Positions 27,088 through 35,624 of a stretch of 64,000 bases of DNA are shown piece after piece; the stretch's first letter is position 1; every line of letters starts with the position of its first letter. The notes under the pieces were generated by a model. That model had not been told where the DNA came from and did no database searches. It saw nothing but the letters and a program-made list of their open reading frames with translations. The DNA comes from Devosia sp. Leaf420 (GTDB lineage Bacteria; Pseudomonadota; Alphaproteobacteria; Rhizobiales; Devosiaceae). Both the position numbers and the translations under genes were made by a program. The stretch lies in contig NZ_LMQU01000001.1 in assembly GCF_001425445.1 (NCBI RefSeq), positions 435,221-499,220 on the forward strand. The letters are read 5' to 3'.

Positions 27088-27170
27088 GACGAGATGGAAG
27101 GTGGCAGCGGACCAATGGAACCGATCGGCCAACCGGCGGGTTGGAGTGGCTCAAACAAGGAGCCTTGATC

Positions 27171-27458
27171 ATGGACCATACCAATCACGTCCGTCTGTCC
27201 ACCGCCGAACTGACGCCATCGAACCTCGAGGGCGCCACGATTTATGGTGCTGACGACCACAAGGTCGGCAAGGTCGACCACGTTCATGGCCTCGATACCG
27301 TGATCATCGATGTCGGCGGTTTTCTCGGTCTTGGCGCCAAGCCGGTTGCCGTGCCGGTGAGCGATCTTGAATTCATGCGCGACGAAGACGGCGACATTCA
27401 CGCCGTGACCTCGTGGACCAAGGATCAGCTCAAGCAGATGCCTGAGCACCACCACTAA
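27171..27458 (+). CDS. PRC-barrel domain protein
   Basis: 95 residues, soluble, with a PRC-barrel pattern: LEGATIYGADDHKVGKVDHVH, then DTVIIDVGGFLGLGAKPVAVPVSDLEF. It ends in three His. An AAGGAG site lies nine bases before ATG 27171. PRC-barrels occur in photosynthetic reaction centre H subunits, RimM and many small alphaproteobacterial stress or envelope-associated proteins. It sits between the sugar importer and a strong terminator, so could be the last gene of that operon or its own unit. Its role is unknown. Confidence 0.8.
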   Translation: MDHTNHVRLSTAELTPSNLEGATIYGADDHKVGKVDHVHGLDTVIIDVGGFLGLGAKPVAVPVSDLEFMRDEDGDIHAVTSWTKDQLKQMPEHHH

Positions 27459-27464
27459 GAAAAG

Positions 27465-27489
27465 AGCCCGGCCTAGCGCCGGGCTTCTT
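27465..27489 (+). terminator. Rho-independent terminator after the PRC-barrel gene
   Basis: Arms AGCCCGGC (27465-27472) and GCCGGGCT (27478-27485) around a CTAGC loop, followed by a T-rich TCTTTCTT. Confidence 0.85.
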
Positions 27490-27685
27490 TCTTGCTCCGA
27501 TAGAGTCCAATCGCGGTCTCTTTTCAGCAATAGGCGGCTCAGGAAATCGGCAAAAGAAGAACATGCCGACGGCCAAAGCCTCCAAACGAAAAACATCCAT
27601 CCAAGCAATTGAAAGCCGCCTGGAAGATGGGCAAATTCCGCTGCAATTGCGGCCCGGACTGCGGGCTTGCGGACAGGAGAAATCG

Positions 27686-28453
27686 ATGAAGTTTTCCAAA
27701 GTGCTCGTCGCCGTTGGTCTGTTGGCGCTTTCCACCCCGGCCTTCGCACAGACGGCGCTGGACCAGGTGAAGGAAGCCGGTGTGCTCAAGATTGGCACCG
27801 AAGGCACCTATGCTCCGTTCACCTTCCACGACGCTTCGGGCGCGCTGGTGGGCTTTGACGTCGAGATCGGCAAGGCTGTTGCCGAGCATCTGGGCGTGAA
27901 GGCCGAATTCGTCGAAGGTCCGTGGGATGGCCTGATCGCGGGTATCGACGCCAATCGCTATGACGTCGTGATCAACCAGGTCGGCATCAATGCGGACCGC
28001 CAGGCAAAGTACGATTTCTCCGAGCCTTATATCGCTTCGAAGGCTGCTCTCGTCGTCAAGGACGACAACACCGACATCACGAGCTTTGAAACGCTCAAGG
28101 GCAAGAAGTCGGCCCAGAGCCTGACCAGCAACTTCGGCAAGCTGGCCGAAAGTTTTGGTGCTGAACTCGTCGGCACCGAAGGCTTTGATCAATCGATCGC
28201 CCTCGTTGTTCAGGGCCGTGCAGACGCGACGATCAATGACAGCTTGTCGTTCTTCGATTTCAAGAAGCAGCAGCCAGATGCACCAGTGAAGGTTGTCGCC
28301 ACTGCCGCTGACGCCGATTTCTCCGGCATCATCCTTGCCAAGGGCAAGCCCGAACTGCTGGCCGCGATCAATGAAGCGCTCGACGCCATCAAGGCCGACG
28401 GGACTTATGCGGAAATCTCGCAGAAGTACTTTGGCGAGGACGTCTCCCAGTAG
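27686..28453 (+). CDS. Cystine-type ABC transporter substrate-binding protein (family 3)
   Basis: 255 residues, signal peptide about 1-21 (ends PAFAQ). The sequence follows FliY/TcyJ-type cystine receptors: IGTEGTYAPFTFHDASG, VGFDVEIGKAVAEHLGVKAEF, WDGLIAGIDANRYDVVINQVGI and KYDFSEPYI. ATG 27686 has AGGAGA five bases upstream; the longer in-frame start would overlap the terminator region and is rejected. It delivers ligand to the permease/ATPase pair that follows. The M20 hydrolase at the operon end suggests the ligand may be an N-acylated or otherwise conjugated sulfur amino acid. Confidence 0.9.
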   Translation: MKFSKVLVAVGLLALSTPAFAQTALDQVKEAGVLKIGTEGTYAPFTFHDASGALVGFDVEIGKAVAEHLGVKAEFVEGPWDGLIAGIDANRYDVVINQVGINADRQAKYDFSEPYIASKAALVVKDDNTDITSFETLKGKKSAQSLTSNFGKLAESFGAELVGTEGFDQSIALVVQGRADATINDSLSFFDFKKQQPDAPVKVVATAADADFSGIILAKGKPELLAAINEALDAIKADGTYAEISQKYFGEDVSQ

Positions 28454-28476
28454 TCTCAGACGCTTCGAATGTTTAG

Positions 28477-28509
28477 AAGGGATCGGTCGAGGGTCGACCG
28501 GTCCCTTTT
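28477..28509 (+). terminator. Attenuator hairpin between cystine-type receptor and permease genes
   Basis: Arms AAGGGATCGGTCGA (28477-28490) and TCGACCGGTCCCTT (28494-28507) pair over 14 bp with one G-T mismatch, three-base loop, then a short T-run. It probably terminates most transcripts after the receptor gene. Confidence 0.75.
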
Positions 28510-28526
28510 CATTGGCAGGATGATGC

Positions 28527-29207
28527 ATGCCCCATTGGCTGAACCTGATGATCGAGTCCCTGCCCTCTTTGCTGTGGGCCTGTATCTCGTTCACCGTCCC
28601 CCTGACGCTGCTTTCCTTCGTGCTTGGGCTCAGTCTTGGTTTGCTCGCGGCCATCACGCGGCTCTTCGGGCCAAAGCCACTTGGGCTTGTGGTGCGGTTT
28701 TATGTCTGGATCATTCGCGGCACGCCGCTTCTGGTGCAGCTCTTCCTGATCTTTTATGGCTTGCCGAGCGTCGGGATCGTGCTGGATGCTTTTCCAGCCG
28801 CGCTCATTGGTTTCACGCTCAATATCGGCGCCTATACCTCGGAAATCATCCGCGCTGTGCTTTTGGCCGTGCCCAAGGGACAGTGGGAGGCGGCCTATTC
28901 CGTGGGCATGACATGGACGCAGGCGATGCGTCGGACCATCCTGCCGCAAGCGACGCGTATTGCCGTGCCGCCACTTTCGAACACGTTTATTTCGCTCGTG
29001 AAGGACACTTCGCTTGCCGCCGCCATCACGGTACCCGAGCTATTCCGAGCCGGGCAGCGGATCGTCGCAACGAGTTATGAGCCGCTTATTCTTTATGTCG
29101 AAGTGGCGCTGATTTATCTCGTCGTCAGCTCGGCCCTTTCCAGTTTGCAGGGGTGGCTGGAAAAGCGCCTCTCACGCTATGGCGGTTCTATCGAGGCTGC
29201 ATCATGA
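28527..29207 (+). CDS. Amino-acid ABC transporter permease (polar amino acid/cystine type)
   Basis: 226 residues with a His/Glu/Gln permease layout: SLPSLLWACISFTVPLTLLSFVLGLSLG at the N terminus, YVWIIRGTPLLVQLFLIFYGLP, GFTLNIGAYTSEIIRAVLLAVPKGQWEAAYSVGM (EAA loop) and LPQATRIAVPPLSNTFISLVKDTSLAAAI. Only one permease is encoded, so it likely forms a homodimer as in the TcyL/YecS cystine system. It overlaps the ATPase start by four bases. Confidence 0.92.
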   Translation: MPHWLNLMIESLPSLLWACISFTVPLTLLSFVLGLSLGLLAAITRLFGPKPLGLVVRFYVWIIRGTPLLVQLFLIFYGLPSVGIVLDAFPAALIGFTLNIGAYTSEIIRAVLLAVPKGQWEAAYSVGMTWTQAMRRTILPQATRIAVPPLSNTFISLVKDTSLAAAITVPELFRAGQRIVATSYEPLILYVEVALIYLVVSSALSSLQGWLEKRLSRYGGSIEAAS

Positions 29208-29962
29208 TCGCGCTGGACAGGATCGAAAAGAGCTTTGGTGACAACCACGTTCTCAAGGGCGTCAGCGTGGATGTGCCGGAGGGTCATGTGACCGCGCTGA
29301 TCGGCGCTTCGGGGAGCGGAAAGAGCACGCTGCTTCGTTGCGTCAATCTGCTCGAAGTGCCGCAATCGGGCGAAGTGCGGATCGACGATACCTCCATCCG
29401 ATTCGCACCCAACGGCAAGCCCGACCGCGCCACCATCCTTGCGTTGCGGCGCAAGACGGGAATGGTGTTCCAGAATTTCCAGCTTTTCCCGCACCAAAGC
29501 GTGGTGGAAAACGTGATGGAGGCGCTGGTTACGGTGCTGAAGTGGCCAAAAGACCGCGCTCGAGCTCGCGCCATGGAGCTGCTCGAAAAGGTCGGCATGA
29601 TCTTCAAGGCCGATGCTTGGCCATCGAGCCTGTCGGGCGGCCAGCAACAGCGTGTGGCGATTGCCCGGGCGCTTGCGCCGGCGCCCCGCGTGCTCCTTTG
29701 CGACGAACCGACATCGGCGCTTGACCCGCAGCTTGCCATCGAAGTGGTGGAGGTGCTGGCGCAATTGGCGCGGGAGGGCACGACCATGCTGATCGCTACG
29801 CATGACCTGCGGCTGGCCGCCAGTATTGCCAGCAATGTCGTCTATCTCGATGCCGGGCAGGTGGTTGAAGCGGGGTCGTCCGCGGACGTTTTCGGCTCTC
29901 CCAAGGACGAGCGGACGAAGCGCTTCATTTCGACCCTCAATGGGCAGGCGACGATTGATTAA
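29204..29962 (+). CDS. Amino-acid ABC transporter ATP-binding protein (cystine-type system)
   Basis: 252 residues: Walker A GASGSGKST, a GMVFQNFQLFPHQSVVENV Q-loop region, signature LSGGQQQRV, Walker B VLLCDEPTSALDP and switch His in IATHDLRLA. The domain set matches TcyN/YecC-type ATPases. ATG 29204 overlaps the permease stop; the next gene starts within its last 23 bases, giving a four-gene receptor-permease-ATPase-hydrolase unit. Confidence 0.92.
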   Translation: MIALDRIEKSFGDNHVLKGVSVDVPEGHVTALIGASGSGKSTLLRCVNLLEVPQSGEVRIDDTSIRFAPNGKPDRATILALRRKTGMVFQNFQLFPHQSVVENVMEALVTVLKWPKDRARARAMELLEKVGMIFKADAWPSSLSGGQQQRVAIARALAPAPRVLLCDEPTSALDPQLAIEVVEVLAQLAREGTTMLIATHDLRLAASIASNVVYLDAGQVVEAGSSADVFGSPKDERTKRFISTLNGQATID

Positions 29963-31121
29963 GCCTGCGCGAGCCCTGCCAAGCACGATTGAAGATTTTG
30001 TGGCGCTGCGCCGTCGGCTTCATGCCGCTCCGGAGTTGGGACACGCGGAGGTCGCGACAAGCAAACTCGTGGCTGAACTCCTCGAAAGCTGGGGCTATGA
30101 GGTAGCGACGGGGCTTGGCGTGACCGGGGTCGTCGGGACGCTGCGGAACGGCGTTGGTGAGCGGATAATCGGGCTGCGTGCCGACATGGACGCCCTGCCG
30201 ATTACCGAGGCGACCGGTGCGGATTATGCCAGCCAGACTCCGGGGGTGATGCATGCCTGTGGTCATGACGGGCACACGACCATTCTGCTTGCGGCGGCGA
30301 AGGAGTTGGCGGAGCGGCGCAATTTTTCCGGGACCGTCAGGTTGATCTTCCAGCCGGCGGAAGAGACGGGCGGTGCTGTGCAGATGATCGAGGATGGGCT
30401 CTTCGACCGGTTTCCGGTCGATGCCATTTTCGGGCTGCACAATTGGCCGGGCGTGCCGGCGGGCGAATTCCGCTTCATCGATGGTCCAGCCATGGCATCG
30501 GTCGATCTCGTTATCATCACCATCAGAGGAAAGGGTGGGCACGGCGCCCTGCCCCATGAGACTGTCGATCCGATCGTTGCGGCATCGTCCCTGGTGATGG
30601 CGCTCCAGTCGATCGTGTCGCGCAATGTCGACCCGTTTGAAACGGCCGTGATTACGGTTGGCATGATGCATGGTGGCTCCATGCCCAATGTCATCCCGGA
30701 CAGTGTCGAGCTGCAGATTACCGTACGCTCCTTCAGCGACGCGGTGCGCGACCGCATCCGCGAGCGGATCAAGACATTGGCGGAGGCGCAAGCTGCGAGC
30801 TATGGGGCGGTCGCGGAGGTTTTCCATCCGCCCGGTTTTCCGGCTCTTCACAACGATGCCGAGGAAACCGCGTTCGCTCGGCAGGTAGCCATTCGCCATT
30901 TCGGCGACGCACAGGTCGGCACGCTCGCCCCGCTCCTGGTCAGCGAGGATTTTGCCTTCATGCTCGAAAAGCAGCGAGGCAGCTATCTCTTTATCGGCAA
31001 TGGACCAAGCGCGGACCTCCATAGCCCTCGCTATGATTTCAATGACGCCATCATCGCGCCGGCAGCGCGCTATTGGGTGGCACTGGTCGAGGATTTCCTC
31101 GCCGCCAACCGGCCGGCTTAG
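29940..31121 (+). CDS. M20-family amidohydrolase (N-acyl amino acid deacylase/hippurate hydrolase type)
   Basis: About 393 residues. Metal-site motifs of the M20D amidohydrolase group: GLRADMDALPI, HACGHDGHTT, FQPAEETGGA and FGLHNWPG, plus an H-containing loop in GKGGHGALPHETVDP from the dimerisation domain. Such enzymes remove acyl groups from amino acids. Being coupled to a cystine-type importer suggests cleavage of N-acetyl-cysteine/cystine or a related conjugate in the cytosol. The start is uncertain: ATG 29940 overlaps the ATPase gene and has no clear ribosome site; TTG 29955 is an alternative. It converges on the next gene with a one-base gap. Confidence 0.85.
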   Translation: MGRRRLIKPARALPSTIEDFVALRRRLHAAPELGHAEVATSKLVAELLESWGYEVATGLGVTGVVGTLRNGVGERIIGLRADMDALPITEATGADYASQTPGVMHACGHDGHTTILLAAAKELAERRNFSGTVRLIFQPAEETGGAVQMIEDGLFDRFPVDAIFGLHNWPGVPAGEFRFIDGPAMASVDLVIITIRGKGGHGALPHETVDPIVAASSLVMALQSIVSRNVDPFETAVITVGMMHGGSMPNVIPDSVELQITVRSFSDAVRDRIRERIKTLAEAQAASYGAVAEVFHPPGFPALHNDAEETAFARQVAIRHFGDAQVGTLAPLLVSEDFAFMLEKQRGSYLFIGNGPSADLHSPRYDFNDAIIAPAARYWVALVEDFLAANRPA

Positions 31122-31122
31122 G

Positions 31123-31878
31123 TCAGGCCGAAGCGCCGAGACGACCCGACGCAATAATCCGCTCGAGGAATTTCTGCGTGCGCGGGTTTTCCGGGCTGGA
31201 GAACAGGCGCTGGGGGTGGGCCTCTTCGATGATGCGGCCGGCGTCGAGGAAGCAGACGCGATCGGCGACATCGCGGGCGAAGGCCATTTCGTGCGTGACG
31301 ATGACCATGGTCATGCCTTGGGTCTTGAGATCGCGGATGATCTTCAAAACTTCGCCGATCAGTTCGGGATCGAGCGCTGCGGTCACTTCATCGAGCAGCA
31401 AAACTTCGGGATCGGTGGCGAGTGAGCGGATGACCGCGACGCGCTGCTGTTGCCCGCCGGAAAGCTGCTCGGGATAGGACTTGGCGTACTGGCCGAGACC
31501 AAAGAGATCGAGCAGCTTTCGTGCCGCATCCTCCGCTTCGGCGCGCTGGCGGCCATGAACTCGCACCGGGGCAAGGGTGATGTTGTCGAGAACCGTCAGG
31601 TGCGGGAAGAGATTGTAGGCCTGGAAGACAATGCCGATGCGCTTGTAAAGGCCGGTGCGGCCGAAGCTTTCGTCATAAATATCCATGCCATCGAGCCGGA
31701 CATTTCCTTCATCGAACTCGGTCAGGCCGTTAATGCAGCGGAGGAGGGTCGACTTGCCGGAGCCTGAGGCGCCGATGAGGCAGACGACCTCGTGGTGCGC
31801 AACAGAGAGGTCTATCCCATCCAGCACCAGACGCTCGCCATAAAACTTGGTGAGCTTGTCGATCTCGATACGGTTCAT
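31123..31878 (-). CDS. Polar amino-acid ABC transporter ATP-binding protein
   Basis: 251 residues: Walker A GASGSGKST, Q-loop IVFQAYNLFPHLTVLDN, signature LSGGQQQRV, Walker B VLLLDEVTAALDP and switch His in VTHEMAFARDVADRV. Typical GlnQ/HisP-size amino-acid ATPase. It is the last gene of a minus-strand receptor-permease-ATPase set, 66 bases after the permease stop. Walker B reads DEVTAALD rather than the usual DEPTSALD, a conservative change seen in this class. Confidence 0.92.
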   Translation of the reverse strand: MNRIEIDKLTKFYGERLVLDGIDLSVAHHEVVCLIGASGSGKSTLLRCINGLTEFDEGNVRLDGMDIYDESFGRTGLYKRIGIVFQAYNLFPHLTVLDNITLAPVRVHGRQRAEAEDAARKLLDLFGLGQYAKSYPEQLSGGQQQRVAVIRSLATDPEVLLLDEVTAALDPELIGEVLKIIRDLKTQGMTMVIVTHEMAFARDVADRVCFLDAGRIIEEAHPQRLFSSPENPRTQKFLERIIASGRLGASA

Positions 31879-31944
31879 ACAAGAGCGCTTTCAGAAAAAG
31901 TGCGAAGCGGTTTTTCGGTTCGAAAGCGCGACAAAACGAACATA

Positions 31945-32781
31945 CTACAAGGCACTCTGGAGACGGCGTTGCCGATCGCGGCGGGCGACATAGTCGGTCA
32001 GCCGAGCCATCGGAATGGTGGCAAGGAGGAAGAGGATCGCGGCAACCACGAGGGAAGAATAATTGAAAGTGCGCGCCGTGTAGATCTGCGCTTCGCGGAC
32101 CGCATCGCGGACGCCGAGGACCGACAGTAGCGCCACGTCCTTTTGCAAAGCGACGACGAGATTGAGCATGGCGGGGACGACGTTGCGCAGTGCTTGCGGC
32201 AGGATGGCATAGCGCAGCGTCTGCCACTGGGTGAGGCCCAAGGCCTTGGCAGCCATGCCCTGCCCTTCGTGGACGGCTTCGATGCCGGAGCGATAAACCT
32301 CGGTGGCGTAAGCCGAATAGCTCAGCACCAGCGCGACGCCGCCCCAGAAGAGACCATTATTGGGCAGGCCCGGCAGGTTGAGCGCCGGAATGCCGAAGCC
32401 GAACAGCAGCACGAGAAGCAAGGCGGGCAGACCGCGAAAGAGGTCGACATAGAGAATTGCGAAGATGCGCAGCGGGGCGAAATAGGGTCCGCCCATGGCG
32501 CGGAAAATCGCGAGGATCAGGGCCCAGATGGCAATGCAGACGAGACTGATGATCCAGATCTGGAGGCTGACCAAAAACCCGCGTCCAACGCTTGGCGCGG
32601 CTTCGAGCATTGCTTCGATGCTGAAAAACTGGCTCTGGATGCGCGGCCATTGTTCGGCTGAGCCGACGAAATAGACGATGGCGCCGAAGACGATGATGAC
32701 GCTGACCAAACTAATAAGGACCGGCGTGAGCCGATCCTTGAGAGCGATCGTCCGGCGTCCCTTGCCGGGTCGTCGTGTCAT
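31945..32781 (-). CDS. Polar amino-acid ABC transporter permease
   Basis: 278 residues. A first span near residues 15-37 is followed by a periplasmic stretch, then the HisM/GlnP pattern: GFLVSLQIWIISLVCIAIWALILA, LYVDLFRGLPALLLVLLFGFGIP and the EAA loop EAVHEGQGMAAKALGLTQWQTLRYAILPQALRNVVPAMLN. It forms the pore for the receptor encoded upstream, whose stop overlaps its ATG (32778-32781). Confidence 0.92.
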   Translation of the reverse strand: MTRRPGKGRRTIALKDRLTPVLISLVSVIIVFGAIVYFVGSAEQWPRIQSQFFSIEAMLEAAPSVGRGFLVSLQIWIISLVCIAIWALILAIFRAMGGPYFAPLRIFAILYVDLFRGLPALLLVLLFGFGIPALNLPGLPNNGLFWGGVALVLSYSAYATEVYRSGIEAVHEGQGMAAKALGLTQWQTLRYAILPQALRNVVPAMLNLVVALQKDVALLSVLGVRDAVREAQIYTARTFNYSSLVVAAILFLLATIPMARLTDYVARRDRQRRLQSAL

Positions 32782-33602
32782 TCGCTGATCACCGGAATAT
32801 TGGGATCGGCGACGAGATATTTCTGGACGAGTTCGTCGATCTTGCCGCTATCGCGGATGGCAGCAAGGCCTTCGTTGATCCAGGGAACAATCGGATTGCC
32901 TGAGGCGAAGAGGAGCGCCAGACCTTCATCCTTCGGGTCCTTGGGCAGGAGCGCCGTGATCTTGGCTTCCGGCACCTGGACGGCCGTGGCGTAGAGCGCA
33001 GTCGGCAAAGCGGCGATGGTCGCGTCGATCTGACCACCCTGCAGGGCCTGGAAGACACCGGCCTGATCGTCATAGACGGCAGCATTGTCGATGCCGAGGA
33101 CGTTGGTCACGTAGTCGAAATCGGTGGTGCCGACGGCAACGCCCCAGCGCGCCTGCTTAAGATCGGCGAAGGATTTTGCGCCGGCGACGGTTGAATCCGG
33201 CAGCGCGATGACGGCCTTGTCCGACTGATAATAGACGTCGGAGAAGGTCGCGACCTTGGCGCGATCGGGGGTGACCGAAATCTGCTGGATCGAGAAATCG
33301 TAGTTCTTGGGACCGGGCGCAATGGCGCCGTCGAAGGTCACATCGACCCAGACGACATCGTCGCGCTTGAAGCCAAGCTGCTCGGCGAGGGCATAGACGA
33401 GCGCCGCTTCAAAGCCTTCACCGGCTTCCGGATTGTTATCGAGCACCCAAGGCGGATAGCTCGGCTCGGAGGTGCTGACGGTCAGCTTGCCTGGCGTGAA
33501 AAGGCGCGGATCGTTGGGCGTATTTTCCTGCGCCACGGCAGGCATCACCAGCGCGATCGCTGCCAGGAGGCCGGCCACGATCACATTATGCTTCTGAGCC
33601 AT
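32778..33602 (-). CDS. Family-3 amino-acid ABC transporter substrate-binding protein
   Basis: 274 residues, signal peptide about 1-25 (ends PAVAQEN). Family-3 receptor body with KLTVSTSEPSYPPWVL, GFEAALVYALAEQLGF, NYDFSIQQISVTPDRAKVATFSDVYYQSDKAV and QGGQIDATIAALPTAL. It would bind a polar amino acid in the periplasm; the ligand cannot be read from the sequence. It heads a three-gene minus-strand operon with overlapping receptor and permease genes and no hairpin between them, unlike the other three importers here. Confidence 0.9.
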   Translation of the reverse strand: MAQKHNVIVAGLLAAIALVMPAVAQENTPNDPRLFTPGKLTVSTSEPSYPPWVLDNNPEAGEGFEAALVYALAEQLGFKRDDVVWVDVTFDGAIAPGPKNYDFSIQQISVTPDRAKVATFSDVYYQSDKAVIALPDSTVAGAKSFADLKQARWGVAVGTTDFDYVTNVLGIDNAAVYDDQAGVFQALQGGQIDATIAALPTALYATAVQVPEAKITALLPKDPKDEGLALLFASGNPIVPWINEGLAAIRDSGKIDELVQKYLVADPNIPVISE

Positions 33603-33821
33603 TCTGTACTCTCATCGAGTGGTGTTTTGCCCGGCAGTACGGACTTTCGCCCATTTTCGCCACCAAGCCCCGCGTTGAAATTTAACGACAAACGCCGATT
33701 GCGCCAGCCACATAATTGCAAATTTGTGAACCCACGAGGTTGTTCATTGCACTTAGTGGCTTTCGCGTAAAAAAGCGATGGTTTTGCAAGACGATGGCGA
33801 CTGTCGCATGTCCGGCCTCGA

Positions 33822-35621
33822 CTAGTCGAATAGCGGCTGCAAAACCATCTCCGGCACTTTGACCAGACCCTTGTCGGTGATGCGGATTTCAGGGATCACC
33901 GAGAGAGGGATCAGGTTAAAGCCCATATAGGGAATGGTGCAGCCGACCTGCGCCCAGGCAGATTTGAGAAGCTGGTTTTCTGCGGCAACCTCGTGCACGC
34001 GCTTGTCGGACATAAGACCGGCGACTGGCAGGGCGACGAAGGCGAGCACTTTGCCCTCCTGCACCACAACCACGCCGCCGTTTGATGCTTCGATGGTGTC
34101 GAGGGCAAGTTGCATGTCGGCTTCATTGGTGCCGGCGAGAATGATGTTGTGGCTGTCGTGGCCGACGCTCGAGCCGACCGCGCCATTCTTGATGCCGAAA
34201 TCGTGGAGGAGACCGTGGGCAATGCCGCCATTAGATTTGCCGTGGCGCTCGATGACGGTGACGAAGCTGAGATTGTCACGCTCGAGGATTGTCGCCCAAT
34301 CGTTGGCCGGGGCGATTTCGACCTTGCGGTGCGGCAGGACGATGCCCGGCATTTCAATGCCGATGGCATTGGCGGTGACGCCGGCCGAGGGCAGCTCTGG
34401 CGTGAGCTTCAGGTTTTTGGGCAGGTGGACGGTGTTGTAGGCCGCCTCGGGATAGCGGTAGCGCTGGTTGAGGGTTTCTTCGAGCAAAGGCGTGATCTTG
34501 CGGTCCTCGACCATGAGTTCGCCGCCATACCAGGTATTGACCGGCTTTAGCTCATCGTCGAGCAAGACGAGATCAGCGCGGCGACCGCCGCCGAGGCCGC
34601 CGATGTCGTCGCCTAGGCCGAAGCGGGTGGCGCCGTGGAGCGAGCCCATGGACCAGGCTTGTTCGGGGCTGACGCCGCAACGGATGGCTTCGCGGACGAC
34701 CCAATCGAGGCCGAAGCTCAGGAGATCGTCGGCGTCGCGATCGTCGGTGCAGACGCAGAAGCGCTTGTGGCTTGCGCCGAGTTGGGTGATCGGCTTGATG
34801 GCTTCGACGATGGAATTCCAGGGCGTTGCGGGATTGCCGCCGCGAAGGAAAACCCAGATGCCGGCTTCGACGAAATCTTCGGCGATGTCGCGATCGATGG
34901 CTTCGTGTGTGTCAGTGACGCCGGAGGCCGCATAGGGGGCGACGAAGTCGCGGCCGTAGATGTGGCCAGAGACCGGGCGGCCACGCTTGAGGGCTTCGGC
35001 GATGATGGCGTGGCTGCGCGGATCGCCCATGGCGACGGGCACGAAGTCCATCTTTTCGCCAAGCGCGACGGCTTCGGGCCACTTGTCGAAGAGTGCGCCG
35101 ATCTTTTCGGGCGTCAGGTCGCCGCCGGCCGTTTCGAGCTCCGGCGAGGTTGCGGGGACGGTCGAAGGAACGGTGAGAAAGATCGAGAGCGGGGCGAGGC
35201 GCGCGTCTTCCAACATGGCTTCGACACCGGCAACGTCCATGACATTGCCGATCTCGTGGCTGTCGCAGAAGATCGTGGTGGTGCCATTGAGGAGCGCCGC
35301 TTCGGCATAGGCGCAGGCGGTGACCATCGAGCTTTCGATGTGAATGTGCGGATCGACGAGGCCGGGGGCGATGATGCCGCCCTTGGCGTCATAAGACTTT
35401 TTGGGGGCGGGGCCGGCTTTATGAGCGCCTGCCGGTTTGACGGCGGCGATGCGGCCGCCGGAGAGCCAGATTTCCTTATCGGCCAGAATGCGTTCGGAAT
35501 AGGTCGAGAGCACGCGGGCGCCGGTGATGACGAGATCGGCTGGGGCGCGGCCACCGGCGACGGCGGCGAGCGTCGTGATTTGGCTATGGAGCGGGCTTAC
35601 TGAAAAGCGGGTGATCGCCAT
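33822..35621 (-). CDS. ade: Adenine deaminase
   Basis: 599 residues, the usual size for bacterial/archaeal Ade enzymes of the amidohydrolase superfamily. Motifs: [13 protein letters not shown] metal-binding start, [35 protein letters not shown], and the C-terminal [19 protein letters not shown]. It converts adenine to hypoxanthine and ammonia in the cytosol for purine salvage. Its start is three bases after the stop of an M20 dipeptidase gene, so the two are co-transcribed. There is no clear ribosome site, consistent with coupling. Together with the nucleoside importer at the left end it points to nucleobase scavenging. Confidence 0.9.
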   Translation of the reverse strand: MAITRFSVSPLHSQITTLAAVAGGRAPADLVITGARVLSTYSERILADKEIWLSGGRIAAVKPAGAHKAGPAPKKSYDAKGGIIAPGLVDPHIHIESSMVTACAYAEAALLNGTTTIFCDSHEIGNVMDVAGVEAMLEDARLAPLSIFLTVPSTVPATSPELETAGGDLTPEKIGALFDKWPEAVALGEKMDFVPVAMGDPRSHAIIAEALKRGRPVSGHIYGRDFVAPYAASGVTDTHEAIDRDIAEDFVEAGIWVFLRGGNPATPWNSIVEAIKPITQLGASHKRFCVCTDDRDADDLLSFGLDWVVREAIRCGVSPEQAWSMGSLHGATRFGLGDDIGGLGGGRRADLVLLDDELKPVNTWYGGELMVEDRKITPLLEETLNQRYRYPEAAYNTVHLPKNLKLTPELPSAGVTANAIGIEMPGIVLPHRKVEIAPANDWATILERDNLSFVTVIERHGKSNGGIAHGLLHDFGIKNGAVGSSVGHDSHNIILAGTNEADMQLALDTIEASNGGVVVVQEGKVLAFVALPVAGLMSDKRVHEVAAENQLLKSAWAQVGCTIPYMGFNLIPLSVIPEIRITDKGLVKVPEMVLQPLFD

Positions 35622-35624
35622 GGG

